A stretch of 64,000 nt of DNA. It comes from Rossellomorea vietnamensis NBRC 101237 (GTDB lineage Bacteria > Bacillota > Bacilli > Bacillales > Bacillaceae_B). The position numbers and the translations under genes are program-made. Within the stretch, counting starts at the first letter, position 1, and the number at the start of each line of letters is the position of its first letter. Below, piece after piece: positions 48,661 to 57,122 of the stretch. The notes below the pieces were generated by a model, which was not told the DNA's origin, made no database searches, and worked only from the letters and a program-made list of their open reading frames with translations. The stretch spans positions 1 through 64,000 of the forward strand of contig NZ_BCVQ01000013.1 of NCBI RefSeq assembly GCF_001591825.1, read 5' to 3'.

Positions 48661-49611
48661 GTGAAAGTAATAACTGTACATCATCCCCATTCAATTAGTA
48701 AGAATGAATTTCCACCCCTGGTACTCGCTCTGGGATACTTCGATGGCGTTCATAAAGGACATCAAAGGGTAATCAGGGCAGCAGTGGAAGAAGCGAAGGA
48801 ACAGGACGTTTCGAGCGCGGTCATGACATTTGATCCCCACCCTTCCGTTGTACTGGGTCATAAACACAAGCATATCCACTACATAACACCCTTGGAAGAT
48901 AAGAAAGAAATCATAAAGGAACTTGGTGTGGATTATTTATTCATTGTCCGGTTTACGTCAGAATTTGCAAATCTGACTCCGCAGGACTTCGTCGATCAAT
49001 ATATTATCGGCCTTAACGTAAGGCATGTCGTAGCAGGATATGATTATTCATATGGCAGGATGGGGAAGGGGACGATGGAGACCCTGCCCTTCCATTCCCG
49101 CGATATGTTCGCCTCCACGACCGTTACAAAGTTGACAGATGCTGATCTCGATTTGAAAGTGAGTTCTTCCTTGATAAGGGAGAACCTTAAAGAAGGCGAC
49201 GTATCCAGGGTGAAAAATCTCCTTGGAAGACCGTTCAAAATGAAGGGAACGGTCATTCACGGAGATAAAAGAGGGAGGAAAATCGGATTCCCTACAGCTA
49301 ATATCGAACTCTCCGATGACTATCTGACCCCTAAGGTGGGGGTTTATGCGGTCAGGATGAAAATTCATGATAAATGGTTCGATGGTGTGTGCAACATCGG
49401 GTACAAGCCAACCTTTAAAAATCCCGACGACTATTCTTTGACAATCGAAGTCCATCTTTTCGATTTCCACACTTCCATTTACGGAGAAGAAGTGTTCATT
49501 GAATGGTATGACAGAATAAGGGACGAACAAAAATTCTCAGGAATAGAGGAGTTAATCTCCCAAATCCAGAAAGATAAGGACCAGGCGATAGACTACTTTG
49601 CGAAAAATTGA
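48661..49611 (+). CDS. ribF: Bifunctional riboflavin kinase/FAD synthetase RibF
   Basis: Converts riboflavin to FMN and then FAD. The 316-aa product has an N-terminal nucleotidyltransferase domain (ALGYFDGVHKGHQRVIRAA, and SSSLIRENLKEGDV). The C-terminal flavokinase domain has RGRKIGFPTANIELSDDYLT and DGVCNIGYKPTF. In B. subtilis the gene is also called ribC. The GTG start follows AAGGTGA. No FMN riboswitch precedes it; the gap to truB is 18 bases. Confidence 0.96.
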   Translation: MKVITVHHPHSISKNEFPPLVLALGYFDGVHKGHQRVIRAAVEEAKEQDVSSAVMTFDPHPSVVLGHKHKHIHYITPLEDKKEIIKELGVDYLFIVRFTSEFANLTPQDFVDQYIIGLNVRHVVAGYDYSYGRMGKGTMETLPFHSRDMFASTTVTKLTDADLDLKVSSSLIRENLKEGDVSRVKNLLGRPFKMKGTVIHGDKRGRKIGFPTANIELSDDYLTPKVGVYAVRMKIHDKWFDGVCNIGYKPTFKNPDDYSLTIEVHLFDFHTSIYGEEVFIEWYDRIRDEQKFSGIEELISQIQKDKDQAIDYFAKN

Positions 49612-49620
49612 GGATTACAC

Positions 49621-49649
49621 TTGATTTTTATTTAAAAGAGTAGTATTCT
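49621..49649 (+). promoter_or_regulatory. Probable rpsO promoter
   Basis: TTGATT and TATTCT are separated by 17 bases, starting 9 bases after the ribF stop. The -10 matches 4 of 6. It would give a leader of about 90 bases before rpsO. Confidence 0.45.
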
Positions 49650-49655
49650 AAATAT

Positions 49656-49740
49656 CGTATGAAATGAACCTTTGCTTGGCATCACGATTCACCAACGGTT
49701 GCTCGGTAACAGGGGATTTGAAAGAAATTACTAGGAGGTG
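49656..49740 (+). promoter_or_regulatory. Candidate S15-responsive leader of rpsO
   Basis: The leader can form TTGG/CCAA (49676-49679 with 49692-49695), GTT/AAC (49698-49710) and an outer CC(T)/AGG(GG) pairing (49669-49671 with 49711-49715). This gives a small three-way-junction-like layout just before the ribosome site. S15 represses its own mRNA in E. coli and in Geobacillus. The fit here is by eye only. Confidence 0.35.
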
Positions 49741-49746
49741 AAAAGG

Positions 49747-50016
49747 ATGGCTATCACTAAAGAGCGTAAAAACGAACTTATCAGTGAATACAAAGTACAT
49801 GAGAACGATACTGGATCTCCAGAAGTTCAAATTGCTGTCCTAACTGAAGAAATTAACAACTTGAACGATCACTTACGCGTTCACAAGAAAGATCACCACT
49901 CTCGTCGCGGTCTTCTTAAAATGGTAGGTCACCGTCGTAATCTATTATCTTACTTACGTAAGAAAGATGTACAACGCTACCGTGAGTTAATTAACAAATT
50001 AGGTTTACGTCGATAA
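49747..50016 (+). CDS. rpsO: 30S ribosomal protein S15
   Basis: Binds the central domain of 16S rRNA early in 30S assembly. The 89-aa product has the usual length, with [20 protein letters not shown] and the RNA-binding segment [20 protein letters not shown]. It ends [17 protein letters not shown] precedes the ATG at 49747 by 6 bases. An in-frame GTG at 49738 lies inside that site. A strong terminator follows. Confidence 0.98.
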   Translation: MAITKERKNELISEYKVHENDTGSPEVQIAVLTEEINNLNDHLRVHKKDHHSRRGLLKMVGHRRNLLSYLRKKDVQRYRELINKLGLRR

Positions 50017-50027
50017 ACAGACAAAGG

Positions 50028-50052
50028 AAGCGGGATTATGTCCCGCTTTTTC
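50028..50052 (+). terminator. Intrinsic terminator after rpsO
   Basis: AAGCGGGA and TCCCGCTT form an 8-bp perfect stem with a 5-base loop (TTATG), followed by a T-run. It is well placed to end rpsO transcription before the pnp promoter. Confidence 0.9.
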
Positions 50053-50363
50053 TTTAGCTTTCATAAGTGGAAATCTTTGTATGATCCTCCACTTCTTTTT
50101 ATACATTTTCATCATTTAAAGTATTCATTTTTCTCGTTTTTGTCTAAAATACATAATATGTATACAATGTGGAAGAAGACCCACCGTACAACGGGTCAGG
50201 CATCCCCCTTGATACAACATCCTGTATTTACATAGTCAGCAGGGATTCAAATCAAACGAATATAACAGCGCATTTGTGCATGATATAGATTAATTTTTTA
50301 TGTTTATCCGGGTTGGGTACAGGCCGAACCTTTTAGTGATATATAAAGAGAGGGGTACACTTT
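50053..50363 (+). other. Long pnp upstream region
   Basis: About 310 bases without a credible gene. It contains one promoter-like pair (50140-50168) and a leader of about 190 bases. Within the leader are GCGCA/TGC complementarity near 50270 and a GGTT...AACC hairpin near 50310-50330 followed by TTTTAG. A small frame at the 5' end has no ribosome site and overlaps the rpsO terminator. Confidence 0.5.
50140..50168 (+). promoter_or_regulatory. Sigma-A promoter candidate for pnp
   Basis: TTGTCT and TACAAT are separated by 17 bases. It lies about 195 bases before the pnp start, so the mRNA would have an unusually long 5' leader. Confidence 0.55.
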
Positions 50364-52487
50364 ATGGAACAAACTAAACAAACCTTTTCCATCGATTGGG
50401 CCGGAAGAGAATTGACGGTCGAAGTTGGCCAATTTGCCAAACAAGCGAATGGAGCGGTAATGGTACGTTATGGAGATACTGCGGTACTTAGCAGTGCTAC
50501 AGCATCTAAAGAGCCAAAGCCTTTGGATTTCTTCCCATTAACCGTGAACTATGAAGAGAGATTATATGCAGTGGGTAAAATCCCTGGAGGATTCATTAAA
50601 CGCGAAGGCCGCCCGAGTGAGAAAGCCATCCTTGCGAGCCGCTTAATAGATCGTCCCATCCGACCATTGTTCGCAGATGGTTTCCGTAATGAAGTTCAAG
50701 TAATCAGCATTGTGATGAGTGTAGACCAGAATTGTTCATCCGAAATGGCAGCTATGTTTGGTTCTTCATTAGCGCTGTCGGTTTCAGATATTCCGTTCGA
50801 AGGTCCGATTGCAGGAGTCATCGTTGGTCTTGTTGATGGAGAATTCATCATTAACCCTTCTGTCGAGCAATTGGAGAAGAGTGAGATTCATTTATCCGTT
50901 GCCGGTACGAAAGATGCCATTAATATGGTAGAAGCAGGAGCGGATGAGGTTCCGGAAGAGACGATGCTTGAAGCGATCATGTTCGGTCATGAAGAAATTA
51001 AGCGTCTGGTTGCTTTCCAGGAGGAAATCGTCGCTAAAGTCGGGAAAGAAAAATCTGAAATTCAACTTGTTGAATTAGATCAAGATGTTGAAGCAGAAGT
51101 TCGTTCCTTATGTGAAAGTGAATTGATTCCTGCCATTCAGGTTCAAGAAAAGCATGCCCGTGAAGAAGCAATCAAAGCAGTAAAGAATAAAGTGATGGCT
51201 GTATATGAAGAAGAGAAGGAAGCGGATGAAGCTACCCTGAAGCAAGTGAAGAAAGTAATGGACAAACTTGTGAAGAATGAAGTTCGTCGTCTCATAACAG
51301 AAGACAAAGTGCGTCCGGATGGCCGTAAAGTCGATGAAATCCGTCCACTTTCTTCAGAGGTTGGATTACTTCCCAGAACGCATGGTTCAGGATTGTTCAC
51401 ACGCGGACAAACCCAGGCATTAAGCATTTGTACATTGGGTGCTCTTGGAGATGTACAGGTCCTTGATGGTTTAGGGATCGAAGAATCTAAACGATTCATG
51501 CATCATTACAATTTCCCTCAATTCAGTGTAGGGGAAACAGGACCGATCAGAGGACCGGGCCGTCGTGAAATCGGACATGGAGCTCTGGGAGAAAAGGCTC
51601 TGGATCCAATTATTCCAAACGAAAAAGACTTCCCTTATACAATCCGACTTGTATCAGAAGTACTCGAATCAAATGGTTCAACTTCTCAGGCAAGCATTTG
51701 TGCAAGTACCCTCGCGATGATGGACGCCGGTGTTCCGATTAAAGCACCAGTAGCAGGGATCGCAATGGGTCTCATCAAGTCAGGTGAAAACTATTCCATC
51801 CTGACAGATATTCAAGGAATGGAAGACCACCTTGGGGACATGGACTTTAAAGTAGCCGGTACTTCCAAAGGTGTAACCGCTCTTCAAATGGATATCAAAA
51901 TTGATGGGTTATCCCGTGAAATTCTGGAAGAAGCACTTCAACAAGCGAAAAAGGGAAGAATGCAGATTCTTGATAGCATGTTAGCGACAATCGGTGAAGC
52001 AAGAACGAGCCTGTCCCAATACGCTCCGAAAATCCTGACCATGCATATTAATCCTGATAAAATCCGCGACGTCATCGGACCAAGTGGTAAGCAGATCAAT
52101 AAGATCATCGACGAAACAGGCGTTAAGATTGATATTGAGCAGGACGGAACGATCTTCATCTCATCTACTGATGAAGAGATGAATAAAGTGGCTAAGAAAA
52201 CGATTGAAGATATCGTAAGAGAAGTGGAAGCTGGACAAATGTATCTTGGGAAAGTGAAACGAATTGAGAAATTCGGTGCATTTGTAGAAATCTTCAGTGG
52301 TAAAGATGGACTTGTCCATATCTCTGAACTTGCAGAAGAACGCATCCGCAAGGTGGAAGATGTAGTGGCGATCGGTGACGAGATCCTTGTAAAGGTTCTG
52401 GATATCGATAATCAAGGAAGAGTCAATTTATCACGAAAAGCAGTTCTTAAGGAACAGCGCGAAAAGGAAGAACAAAACCAGGGTTAA
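50364..52487 (+). CDS. pnp: Polynucleotide phosphorylase
   Basis: 3'-5' phosphorolytic exoribonuclease, the main RNA-decay exonuclease of Bacillus-type bacteria. The 707-aa product has two RNase PH domains ([20 protein letters not shown] in the first, [20 protein letters not shown] in the second). A KH domain follows ([20 protein letters not shown]), then a C-terminal S1 domain ([20 protein letters not shown]). In E. coli pnp mRNA is autoregulated through its leader; the long leader here may allow something similar. Confidence 0.98.
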   Translation: MEQTKQTFSIDWAGRELTVEVGQFAKQANGAVMVRYGDTAVLSSATASKEPKPLDFFPLTVNYEERLYAVGKIPGGFIKREGRPSEKAILASRLIDRPIRPLFADGFRNEVQVISIVMSVDQNCSSEMAAMFGSSLALSVSDIPFEGPIAGVIVGLVDGEFIINPSVEQLEKSEIHLSVAGTKDAINMVEAGADEVPEETMLEAIMFGHEEIKRLVAFQEEIVAKVGKEKSEIQLVELDQDVEAEVRSLCESELIPAIQVQEKHAREEAIKAVKNKVMAVYEEEKEADEATLKQVKKVMDKLVKNEVRRLITEDKVRPDGRKVDEIRPLSSEVGLLPRTHGSGLFTRGQTQALSICTLGALGDVQVLDGLGIEESKRFMHHYNFPQFSVGETGPIRGPGRREIGHGALGEKALDPIIPNEKDFPYTIRLVSEVLESNGSTSQASICASTLAMMDAGVPIKAPVAGIAMGLIKSGENYSILTDIQGMEDHLGDMDFKVAGTSKGVTALQMDIKIDGLSREILEEALQQAKKGRMQILDSMLATIGEARTSLSQYAPKILTMHINPDKIRDVIGPSGKQINKIIDETGVKIDIEQDGTIFISSTDEEMNKVAKKTIEDIVREVEAGQMYLGKVKRIEKFGAFVEIFSGKDGLVHISELAEERIRKVEDVVAIGDEILVKVLDIDNQGRVNLSRKAVLKEQREKEEQNQG

Positions 52488-52501
52488 TCTTTAAGATTGG
52501 C

Positions 52502-52548
52502 AGGCTGTCCTGTAGGGAGCAAACTCTCCTCCGGGACAGCTTTTTTTA
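52502..52548 (+). terminator. Intrinsic terminator after pnp
   Basis: GGCTGTCC pairs with GGGACAGC, with an inner AGGGAG/CTCTCCT pairing, followed by seven T residues. Strong, classical terminator. Confidence 0.9.
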
Positions 52549-52630
52549 TCTGTTCGATGAGCTTTAATGCCCCATGTTCTACCGTGTTCTTTTCTTACAT
52601 ATGTTTGTAGGAGAAGGAAGGTGGACAGGG

Positions 52631-53635
52631 ATGGAAAAAAAATACTTGATTGGAATTAGTCTAATTGCTATTCTGACTTTAGTAGTTGTGGAGAATCCTC
52701 TATCAGATCAGTATGTAAACGGGTTAAAACAAGAGGCGGTAGTAGTGAATGGTGTAAACAGCACAAACGACCTCACCCGTATGATAAAAGAGGAAGCCAA
52801 ATCAAGAGAGATACCGGCTCAGGATGCTGTGATAGATACCGTATGGAAAGCAACACCTGGATATAATGGATTGAAAGTAGATGTAGAGGCGTCTTTACAA
52901 AACATGAAGAAAGGGAAATCGTTTGATGAAGACAAGCTGATCTACAAACAAATCCCTCCTGAAAAGCATTTGCCTGATTTACCTGCCTCTCCCGTCTATC
53001 GGGGGAATCCTGATAAGCCCATGGTGTCCTTTATTATCAATGTAGCGTGGGGGAATGAATACATCCCTGATATGCTTGCAACTTTGAAAAAGCATCAGGT
53101 ATATGCTACGTTCTTTCTAGAGGGGAGATGGGTGAAGAATAACCCTGACTTGGCGAAGATGATTGTGGATGCAGGGCATGAGGTGGGGAATCACTCGTAT
53201 TCCCATCCTGATATGAAAGTGCTTGAAGCCACCAAGGTAAGAGAAGAATTGAAAAAAACAAATGAAATGATTGAAGTGACCACGGGCGAAAAAGTAAAAT
53301 GGTTTGCTCCCCCAAGCGGCAGCTACAGGGATGAAGTCGTTCATATTGCAGATGAAATGAATATGAGGACGATCATGTGGAGTGTGGACACGATTGATTG
53401 GCAAAAACCACAACCCAATGTGCTGATTGATCGTGTAATGGGTAAGATGCACAAAGGAGCGATTGTGCTCATGCATCCAACTGCTTCAACAGCCAATTCA
53501 TTGAACACGCTGATCCTTCAAATAAAAGAAAAAAACCTAAGGCTTGGTACGATTTCAAGCTTAGTGAAAGAAGAGAGAATCGTAGAAAAGGCAGATAATT
53601 CGCCACAACAAGGAGATAGTAAGAAGAAGCAGTAA
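52631..53635 (+). CDS. ylxY: Polysaccharide deacetylase-like protein YlxY
   Basis: Membrane-anchored protein of the NodB deacetylase fold, function unassigned. The 334-aa product has an N-terminal membrane segment (residues ~5-21). The NodB domain is near 130-310, with metal-binding HSYSHPD (His188, His192) and FAPPSGSYRDE. The first motif, usually TFDD or TFDI, reads FIINVAWG, so the catalytic Asp is replaced by Asn137, which suggests altered or absent deacetylase activity. The ATG at 52631 is preferred over a longer in-frame start because GAAGGTGGACAGGG precedes it. Confidence 0.88.
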   Translation: MEKKYLIGISLIAILTLVVVENPLSDQYVNGLKQEAVVVNGVNSTNDLTRMIKEEAKSREIPAQDAVIDTVWKATPGYNGLKVDVEASLQNMKKGKSFDEDKLIYKQIPPEKHLPDLPASPVYRGNPDKPMVSFIINVAWGNEYIPDMLATLKKHQVYATFFLEGRWVKNNPDLAKMIVDAGHEVGNHSYSHPDMKVLEATKVREELKKTNEMIEVTTGEKVKWFAPPSGSYRDEVVHIADEMNMRTIMWSVDTIDWQKPQPNVLIDRVMGKMHKGAIVLMHPTASTANSLNTLILQIKEKNLRLGTISSLVKEERIVEKADNSPQQGDSKKKQ

Positions 53636-53663
53636 CTTCGCATCATGAATAGGAGGAACTTTC

Positions 53664-54905
53664 TTGATTAAGAAATATACATGCCAAAATGGATTGCGAA
53701 TCGTACTGGAAGAGATTCCACACGTTCGATCCGTAGCGATAGGGGTCTGGATTGGTACCGGCTCACGTAATGAAACCGAACAAAATAATGGGATCTCCCA
53801 TTTTCTTGAGCATATGTTTTTTAAAGGTACAAAGACCAAGACGGCACGTGAAATAGCTGAGTCCTTTGATAGCATAGGCGGACAGGTTAATGCGTTTACT
53901 TCAAAGGAATATACGTGCTATTATGCAAAAGTATTGGACAATCATGCAGATTATGCATTACATACACTGTCAGATATGTTTTTCAATTCCACTTATGTAG
54001 AAGAGGAATTGAATAAAGAAAAAAATGTGGTGTATGAGGAAATTAAAATGTATGAAGACACACCTGACGATATTGTACATGATCTACTCAGTAAAGCCAT
54101 TTATGAAGAGCATCCACTGGGGTATCCAATCCTGGGAACGGAAGATACCCTGAACACATTTAATCAGTCTAAACTGAAGGAATACATGCATGATATGTAC
54201 ACACCGGATCAAGTTGTGGTATCCGTTGCCGGAAATGTGGATGAGTCATTCATCAAAGAAGTTGAAAAGTTATTCGGTTCATATGAAGGTGGAAAAGGGC
54301 CGGAAGATAGGATCAAACCTGCTTTCCATTACAATAAGCTTGCCCGTAAGAAAGATACGGAACAGGCACATTTATGCCTAGGGTTCGATGGTCTTGAGAT
54401 CGGTCACCCCGACATTTACAATTTGATTGTGTTGAATAACGTATTGGGTGGCAGTATGTCTTCCCGACTGTTCCAGGAGGTAAGGGAACAGAGAGGACTT
54501 GCCTATTCCGTATTTTCCTATCATTCCGCTTACGAAGACAGCGGGATGGTGACCATTTATGGGGGAACGGGGGCCAATCAATTAGATCAATTATTTGATA
54601 CCATCGACAGTACACTGCAAGCTCTTAAAGCAGAAGGGATCACCTCTAAAGAACTGCAAAACAGCAAAGAGCAGTTAAAAGGAAACCTTATGCTGAGCTT
54701 AGAAAGCACCAATAGTCGTATGAGCAGGAACGGAAAGAATGAATTACTGCTGAAACGACACCGGACCCTTGACGAAATCGTAGAAGAAATCGATGGGGTG
54801 ACCATGGATAAAGTCAATCGTCTGGCATTGGACATCTTCACTGATGACTATGCTTCATCGCTCATCAGCCCGGATGGAAACCTGCCTCAAAACATGAAAA
54901 AATGA
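53664..54905 (+). CDS. mlpA: M16-family zinc peptidase MlpA (YmxG)
   Basis: Insulinase-like (pitrilysin family) peptidase related to mitochondrial processing peptidase. The 413-aa product has the inverted zinc motif HFLEH at residues 46-50 and the distal ligand Glu near residue 126 in VVYEEIKMYED. A second inactive-type half follows (VREQRGLAYSVFSYHSAYED). The start is TTG preceded by AGGAGGA. In B. subtilis it has been linked to negative control of protease expression. It is followed by a strong terminator. Confidence 0.93.
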   Translation: MIKKYTCQNGLRIVLEEIPHVRSVAIGVWIGTGSRNETEQNNGISHFLEHMFFKGTKTKTAREIAESFDSIGGQVNAFTSKEYTCYYAKVLDNHADYALHTLSDMFFNSTYVEEELNKEKNVVYEEIKMYEDTPDDIVHDLLSKAIYEEHPLGYPILGTEDTLNTFNQSKLKEYMHDMYTPDQVVVSVAGNVDESFIKEVEKLFGSYEGGKGPEDRIKPAFHYNKLARKKDTEQAHLCLGFDGLEIGHPDIYNLIVLNNVLGGSMSSRLFQEVREQRGLAYSVFSYHSAYEDSGMVTIYGGTGANQLDQLFDTIDSTLQALKAEGITSKELQNSKEQLKGNLMLSLESTNSRMSRNGKNELLLKRHRTLDEIVEEIDGVTMDKVNRLALDIFTDDYASSLISPDGNLPQNMKK

Positions 54906-54910
54906 ATGTG

Positions 54911-54944
54911 AAAAGCAGACCTCAGGAGGTCTGCTTTTCTTTAT
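54911..54944 (+). terminator. Intrinsic terminator after mlpA
   Basis: AAAAGCAGACCT and AGGTCTGCTTTT form a 12-bp perfect stem with a 4-base loop, followed by CTTTA. Because both flanks are A/T-rich it could work in both directions. Confidence 0.85.
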
Positions 54945-55024
54945 GGAACGGTAAAGTTTTTCTTCTAAAGAAGGTGGACAGTGTATACATTGTACTACAT
55001 AGCTATTTTTAGGAGGATACGATC

Positions 55025-55258
55025 ATGAGGTTAAGTGAATTGAGCGGGAAGGAAATCGTTGACTATAAAAAGGCAGAGCGGCTTGGCATCCTGGGGCAGA
55101 CAGATCTTGAATTTAATGATAAGTCAGGCAGCATCAGTGCACTGATCATCCCCACGGGGAAATGGCTGAGGAAGCAGGGGGGAGAAATCAGGGTTCCCTG
55201 GCATCAGATCAGGACCATCGGGGCCGATATGATCATTTTGGAAGTCTCCGATGACTAA
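55025..55258 (+). CDS. ymxH: YmxH-family PRC-barrel protein
   Basis: Small protein (77 aa) of the YlmC/YmxH family, a single PRC-barrel domain. Features are MRLSELSGKEIVDYKKAERL at the N-terminus, GQTDLEFNDKSGSISALIIP, and VPWHQIRTIGADMIILEV. Members often occur in spore-forming Firmicutes, but I know of no established function. A TAGGAGGATACG site precedes the ATG. Its own terminator follows, so it is a short transcription unit. Confidence 0.88.
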   Translation: MRLSELSGKEIVDYKKAERLGILGQTDLEFNDKSGSISALIIPTGKWLRKQGGEIRVPWHQIRTIGADMIILEVSDD

Positions 55259-55278
55259 TTCAATACTGCAACAAAACG

Positions 55279-55305
55279 AAACGGGTCCTGACCCGTTTTT
55301 TATTT
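55279..55305 (+). terminator. Intrinsic terminator after ymxH
   Basis: AACGGGT and ACCCGTT form a 7-bp stem with a 4-base loop (CCTG), followed by a T-run (TTTTTTA). Confidence 0.85.
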
Positions 55306-55341
55306 TGCCTGCTTTCCAAGGGACCATACGTGCTTTTATTC

Positions 55342-55370
55342 TCACCCATTGCGTGGGTGCAACATACACT
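55342..55370 (+). promoter_or_regulatory. Sigma-K-type promoter of dpaA-dpaB
   Basis: A -35 of TCACC and a -10 of CATACACT are separated by 17 bases counted from the AC pair. This matches the mother-cell sigma-K pattern (AC, then CATAnnnT). It lies about 60 bases before dpaA. Dipicolinate synthase is made in the mother cell late in sporulation in B. subtilis, which agrees with the site. A CACCCA/TGGGTG dyad overlaps the -35. Confidence 0.6.
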
Positions 55371-55427
55371 GTTGAAGTGAAAAGGGATTTAGAATAGCGA
55401 TTATGTAAAAAGTAGGTGAAATCAGTG

Positions 55428-56330
55428 ATGCTGACCAGAATGCAGATCGCAGTTCTAGGCGGAGATGCTCGTCAACTTGAGATTATTCGAAAGCTTACGG
55501 AGTTGGATGCCAAAATATCACTCGTAGGTTTTGAACAATTAGATCATGCCTTTACAGGGGCAACAAAGGAAAAACTCGATGAAGTGGATTTTTCAGTGAT
55601 GGATGCCATTATCTTACCTGTACCCGGCACGAATCTACAAGGAGAAATCGATACGATTTTTTCAAATGAGAAAATCACGTTAACGGAAGAAATTGTATCT
55701 GAAACGCCAGAGCACTGTACGATCTATTCAGGAATTAGTAATGCGTATTTGGACCAAATCATGTCTTCAACGAACCGCAAACTTGTTCAGTTGTTTGAAA
55801 GAGACGACGTTGCCATCTATAACTCCATCCCTACAGTAGAGGGAACGATTATGATGGCTATTCAACATACAGACTTTACGATCCACGGATCCGACATCGT
55901 GATATTGGGTCTTGGAAGAGTGGGTATGAGCGTGGCCAGGACCTTTCATCATTTAGGTGGAAGGGTGAAGGTCGGGGTACGCAAAAGCGAGCACTTGGCC
56001 AGGGTGACAGAAATGGGGCTAGTGCCATTCCATTTGGATAATTTGGAAAAAGAAGTTGAGAATTGTGATATTTGTATTAATACAATTCCAGTTCACATTG
56101 TGAAGGCTGGCGTCATAGCCAAAATGCCTGCCCATACATTAATTATCGATTTGGCTTCAAAGCCTGGTGGTACAGATTTTCGTTATGCAGAAAAGCGCGG
56201 GATTAAAGCATTATTAGCCCCTGGGCTCCCAGGGATCGTAGCACCGAAGACGGCAGGACAGATCCTGGCGAATGTTCTTTGTCAATTATTAGAGGAAGAT
56301 TTTGATTCAGGAAAGGAGAGTTCATCATGA
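55428..56330 (+). CDS. dpaA: Dipicolinate synthase subunit A
   Basis: With DpaB, oxidises dihydrodipicolinate to dipicolinic acid, the calcium-binding spore core compound. The 300-aa product has an N-terminal AVLGGDARQLEIIRKLTELD motif. A dinucleotide-binding fold follows (VILGLGRVGMSVARTFHHLG), then LLAPGLPGIVAPKTAGQILA near the C-terminus. The ATG at 55428 follows GTAGGTGA by 8 bases. In-frame GTG codons upstream are less well placed. It overlaps dpaB by 4 bases. Confidence 0.96.
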   Translation: MLTRMQIAVLGGDARQLEIIRKLTELDAKISLVGFEQLDHAFTGATKEKLDEVDFSVMDAIILPVPGTNLQGEIDTIFSNEKITLTEEIVSETPEHCTIYSGISNAYLDQIMSSTNRKLVQLFERDDVAIYNSIPTVEGTIMMAIQHTDFTIHGSDIVILGLGRVGMSVARTFHHLGGRVKVGVRKSEHLARVTEMGLVPFHLDNLEKEVENCDICINTIPVHIVKAGVIAKMPAHTLIIDLASKPGGTDFRYAEKRGIKALLAPGLPGIVAPKTAGQILANVLCQLLEEDFDSGKESSS

Positions 56331-56920
56331 GTGTGAAAGGAAAACGTATAGGGTTTGGTCTCACAGGCTCTCATTGTACGTATGATGCCGTGTTCCCGGA
56401 AATTGAGAGATTAGTGAATAATGGAGCGGAAGTCATGCCGATTGTGACATCTACCGTTATGAATACGGAAACAAGATTCGGTAAGGGAGAAGACTGGATC
56501 AAACGTATCGAAGACGTAACCGGACATAAAGTGATCGATTCCATCGTCAAAGCAGAACCACTTGGGCCAAAGATTCCACTGGATTGCATGGTGATTGCCC
56601 CGTTGACGGGTAATTCTATGAGTAAGTTTGCCAATGCAATGACCGATTCCCCTGTGTTAATGGCAGCCAAAGCAACACTGCGTAACCACCGCCCTGTAGT
56701 ACTCGGAATTTCCACAAATGATGCTCTGGGGTTAAATGGTGTTAATCTGATGAGATTGATTTCAACGAAAGATATTTATTTTATTCCGTTTGGGCAGGAT
56801 GCACCTGAAAGTAAACCAAAGTCAATGGTTGCCAGGATGACATTGATTCAAGAAACGATCGAAGCGGCCATGGAAGGGCATCAGCTACAACCCGTCGTCA
56901 TCGAAAGATATTTAGATTAA
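56327..56920 (+). CDS. dpaB: Dipicolinate synthase subunit B
   Basis: Flavoprotein-like partner of DpaA in spore dipicolinate synthesis. The 197-aa product has the flavoprotein N-terminus RIGFGLTGSHCTYDAVFPEI, a CMVIAPLTGNSMSKFANAMT segment and VLGISTNDALGLNGVNLMRL. The ATG overlaps the dpaA stop, so the subunits are translationally coupled. A strong terminator follows and separates it from asd. Confidence 0.96.
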   Translation: MSVKGKRIGFGLTGSHCTYDAVFPEIERLVNNGAEVMPIVTSTVMNTETRFGKGEDWIKRIEDVTGHKVIDSIVKAEPLGPKIPLDCMVIAPLTGNSMSKFANAMTDSPVLMAAKATLRNHRPVVLGISTNDALGLNGVNLMRLISTKDIYFIPFGQDAPESKPKSMVARMTLIQETIEAAMEGHQLQPVVIERYLD

Positions 56921-56936
56921 TTCAAGAAGAAGGTCA

Positions 56937-56980
56937 TCCCCACGGGAAATTCAGATGACCTTCTTTTCATGCATGTAAAG
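56937..56980 (+). terminator. Intrinsic terminator between dpaB and asd
   Basis: AAGAAGGTCATC and GATGACCTTCTT form a 12-bp perfect stem with a 15-base loop, followed by TTCA. It would isolate the sporulation genes dpaA-dpaB from the vegetative asd-dapG-dapA genes. Confidence 0.85.
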
Positions 56981-57025
56981 ATAGACGGACCCGGATTCAT
57001 CAATAAAAAATCCTATTGTCGAATA

Positions 57026-57056
57026 ATTGTTTATGTTAAAATATTCTTTATTATAG
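57026..57056 (+). promoter_or_regulatory. Weak promoter candidate for asd
   Basis: The AT-rich stretch has a TTGTTT-like -35 and a TATAGT -10 with a 19-base spacer, longer than usual. A vegetative promoter is expected here because a terminator precedes asd, but the exact element is uncertain. Confidence 0.3.
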
Positions 57057-57122
57057 TAATAGACTAAATTAACTTACCTATTGTACTATGAAAATATTGA
57101 ATGGTTGGAAGGAGAGAAGATT

